Shown here one piece after another: positions 61,745-64,000 of a DNA stretch of 64,000 bases; positions within the stretch are counted from its first letter, which is position 1, and every line of letters starts with the position of its first letter. The translations under genes were made by a program, and so were the position numbers. This stretch comes from Alnus glutinosa (taxonomy: Eukaryota; Streptophyta; Magnoliopsida; Fagales; Betulaceae). The notes under the pieces were generated by a model. The model saw only the letters and a program-made list of their open reading frames with translations, made no database searches and was not told the DNA's origin. Location: positions 36,414,154 through 36,478,153 of the forward strand of contig NC_084886.1 of assembly GCF_958979055.1 (NCBI RefSeq). Reading direction: 5' to 3'.

Positions 61745-63545
61745 AAGTTAAAGTTAGATCTAAACAAGCTTATAGAGGATCTTTACCCTAACAATTGGGA
61801 TAGAGGGGATAGGCGGAGGATAGGTGAGAATGCTGTCAAAGTTGAATTTGGCTGCGGCCCAATGTACCACAGAATAGACACAAAAGTTTGTACTTCTATT
61901 GACTTTTCGGGCTGACCACGAAGAATCAGTTGAGATAGAGTCGATAATATTATATATAGTAGAGGAGATTTGCCAATTTTGGGATATACTAGGCTTTTGA
62001 AGAGCCATTATAAGTCTCCTTCTAAGATAAACCACTTGAAATGAAGAGAGGATGCCAACGAAGTGGCCAAACGAGCGGCTAAGGCTTTACCCATGTTTGG
62101 TGAACATCTAAGACTAATCTGAGAAGTCATTTTGATAATATGACCATTATGATTACGACAAACAACTGTTTGAGCCGAGAAAGAGTCTTTAATGGTTGTA
62201 TCAAAGTTGATCTTGTACCAACTAGTCAGAGGTCGGAGCCATTTTTCTACAGGGGGCTAGATAGATGATTCCAGACCGTAGAATGCCCAAGATAAATTTT
62301 ATTTATATTCCATGAGACTTGGAGAGCATCATAGGAGATATCATCGTGGAAAGCCTTGTTGCGATAGAACCAAAGAATATCACAAGTAACTGCGTAAAAA
62401 TTTGGAAACGATGGTGATCAACCTTTGGGATATGTAAGGTAGAACCAGGAGAAATAATAATCTTGATCCAATCCAGCATATTAGAGAAATCCAAAGTTGT
62501 GGAGTCAATTAGCGGCCAGAAAGAGTTGCCCCATACCACTCTAGCAAAGACATAATTGAAGAATAAATGTTGAAGTGATTCTTTCCCTGGTTTGCAAAGA
62601 GGACAAGTTGTATCAGAGTCCAAAGAGGAGATTATGGACTTTAGTCGAGCCTTTGTTGGAAGAATATCCCAAGCAATTTTCCAGATAAAAAGTCCAAGTC
62701 TATCATTTAATTTCAGTTTCCAGATGTCTTTCCATAAGGTAGTAGAGACTGGAGATATTGTAGTTGAAAAATTGTTATCCAAAATAGCAGGATAGACTGA
62801 GTTAGTTGTGAAACGGCTTGAACATGAGGGAATCCAAGTAAAACTCGGTTTGGACTCTGTAGAGATACGAATATTGAAAATTTCTCAAGTAGATGTGGTA
62901 TCAAATACAGAGTTTAGTGTCATCAAATTCCATTGTGTAGTCCCAAGGATAATTAAATCCGAAATAAGCAATGATGGAAAATTCCTATTGTGAGGGAATT
63001 TCAAAGATGGATTGAATGAGGGAATGGTTGGGATCTAGGCAGTAGTCGATATAGGGAAATCCGAGGTCTTTGAGACTTTCAAGCAAGCTCCCGAGATAAA
63101 AAAAGATTTACATTTCTGAATGCCCTTCTAAAGCCAAGATGTAGATTGAGAAGTAGGGGATGATAAGAAGGTGCCATATCTGATATATTTCCTTTGTAGT
63201 TGTTGGACCCACATATTATCAGAATTGTTGAGAATTTTCCAACTCGGCCGGTTTTGTAATGAGAGCTAAGTTGGTGGCTTTCATACTACGAAATCCCAAT
63301 CCTCCTTGATTTCGAGGAGTACGTACAAACGGATTTTCAAGATTTGAGTGAGAGATTCCGAGAATTTTCATTTAGAAAGCCTCACCAGAAATTATTAAAA
63401 TTTATGTCAAGGGTTTTACAAATTGAAGCCAGGAGAATAAAGGTACTCATCACATAAGTTAGAATTGTTGCCGCAGTTATTTTGATATGGACAATCCTTC
63501 CAGCTTGAGAAAGAGTTTTTGCACGCCATCCATTGTATATCATAA
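61745..63545 (-). pseudogene. LINE (L1-type) ORF2 C-terminal half, decayed
   Basis: Reading leftwards: the post-RT segment GWRAKTLSQAGRIVHIKITA (about 63540-63480), then FLNENSRN and GLGFRSMKATNLALI (about 63300-63230). The zf-RVT zinc-binding domain follows (62782-62303) with LWKDIWKLKLNDRLGLFIWK and CPLCKPGKESLQHLFF. The RVT_3 RNase H domain is next (62270-61770) with WYKINFDTT, EGD and, after a frameshift, KVNRSTNFCVYSVVHWAAAK. Domain order is that of plant L1 LINEs. Stops and frameshifts near 63370, 63110, 62990, 62300 and 62030 make it non-functional. RT itself and the endonuclease are missing. Confidence 0.85.
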
Positions 63546-63873
63546 CTCAAATAAAACGGAATTAAATTAATATTCAATTCACAATTACAAACTATAGGGA
63601 AGGGCTTTTATTGGGATCCTTATCTAAATTCACAGTATTAGATATTAGTTTTAGCTTTTTCAATCACCCTCCCCCATCCAACAGCCACCTTCTAACCAAA
63701 CATACATGCACAAGGACAACCTCCTTTAATCACACAAACCTACCCTCCTAGCTAATTCTCCTCCTCAATCAACAGCTGTTAAGATCGATCAACTGTCACG
63801 TGGCAATTCAAAACTTTACATATATATATATATATAAAAGCATATATCGTTCTTAATTTAAAGAAAGAAAGCC
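63546..63873 (+). promoter_or_regulatory. Promoter region of the gene at the window's right edge
   Basis: A TATA-rich stretch (TATATATATATATAAAA, 63822-63838) lies about 35-50 bp upstream of the ATG at 63874. This is consistent with a TATA box and short leader. CACGTGGC (63798-63805) is a G-box-like element. No other feature seen. Confidence 0.45.
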
Positions 63874-64000
63874 ATGGCACTATCTGCTTCAAGTACTCCC
63901 ACAACTCTCACCATCACCACTATACTAATCCTTGCCATTGTTCTTCCCAAGTCATATTCTAATGAGGTGAACAGATATTGGTGCTGCTCATCGGTGCCGG
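63874..64000 (+). CDS. Secreted protein, N-terminal part only (truncated by window end)
   Basis: The ATG in an AAAGAAAGAAAGCCATGG context opens a frame to the window edge (42 full codons). MALSASSSTPTTLTITTILI and LAIVLPKSYS form a signal peptide (polar start, hydrophobic core, small residues before the likely cut after SYS). The mature start is NEVNRYWCCSSVP, with two adjacent Cys suggesting a disulphide-bonded secreted protein. Too little is present to name a family. Confidence 0.6.
   Translation, partial: MALSASSTPTTLTITTILILAIVLPKSYSNEVNRYWCCSSVP

Overview
The window is nuclear DNA from a flowering plant. Genes are split by GT-AG introns of 80 to 1,600 bp, intergenic DNA is AT-rich, and transposable elements are everywhere. 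The encoded proteins are eudicot-like, and the LINE, CACTA, hAT, TRIM and MITE load fits a woody dicot. I cannot name the species. No prokaryotic, organellar or viral genes, CRISPR arrays or intact tRNA/rRNA genes were seen.

Six complete or partial cellular genes were reconstructed by joining exons. (1) + strand, CDS 5012-8740: an IQ67-domain calmodulin-binding protein of the IQD13/14 type (524 aa, five coding exons, 1.58 kb leader intron). (2) - strand, 19807-13733: a HAD subfamily IIA hydrolase (313 aa, seven exons). (3) - strand, 23424-22799: a small plastid protein with a transit peptide and a twin-arginine thylakoid-lumen signal (131 aa, two exons). (4) - strand, 29366-26079: cytosolic ribosomal protein L5/uL18 (300 aa, nine exons, the first containing only the ATG of the CDS). 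(5) + strand, 46237-53635: a multi-pass membrane DnaJ protein of the DNAJC14/Jiv type (739 aa, nine exons), with a short ORF spliced together in its 5' leader. (6) + strand, 56000-59375: a plastid bS6-family protein with an acidic tail, RFC3-like (326 aa, five exons). A seventh gene encoding a secreted protein starts at 63874 and runs off the window.

Between the genes lies a transposon landscape. 8.7-13.7 kb holds LTR-retrotransposon debris, including a copia RNase H tail. 19.9-25 kb holds a hAT-like element with a nested MITE, a second MITE, and a PIF/Harbinger-like element. 29.7-31.8 kb holds long (AT)n tracts, a GC-rich block of palindromes and a copia gag fragment. 32-36.7 kb is a CACTA (En/Spm)-like region with hundreds of bases of TAACGTG subterminal repeats, a Transposase_24-like ORF with an internal duplication, and a broken F-box gene. 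39-42 kb is a dead hAT (DUF4371) transposase interrupted by a four-LTR TRIM concatemer. 61.7-63.5 kb is the decayed end of a LINE.

The genes are unrelated housekeeping or regulatory loci that happen to be neighbours. Two are plastid proteins and two are translation factors, but nothing suggests co-regulation. The most informative signals are structural: four palindromic MITEs with exact 9-bp target duplications (Mutator type), one hAT MITE with an exact 8-bp duplication inside a DnaJ intron, three micro-retroposon insertions of about 20-30 bp with 13-17-bp duplications, and the TRIM concatemer nested in the hAT transposase.
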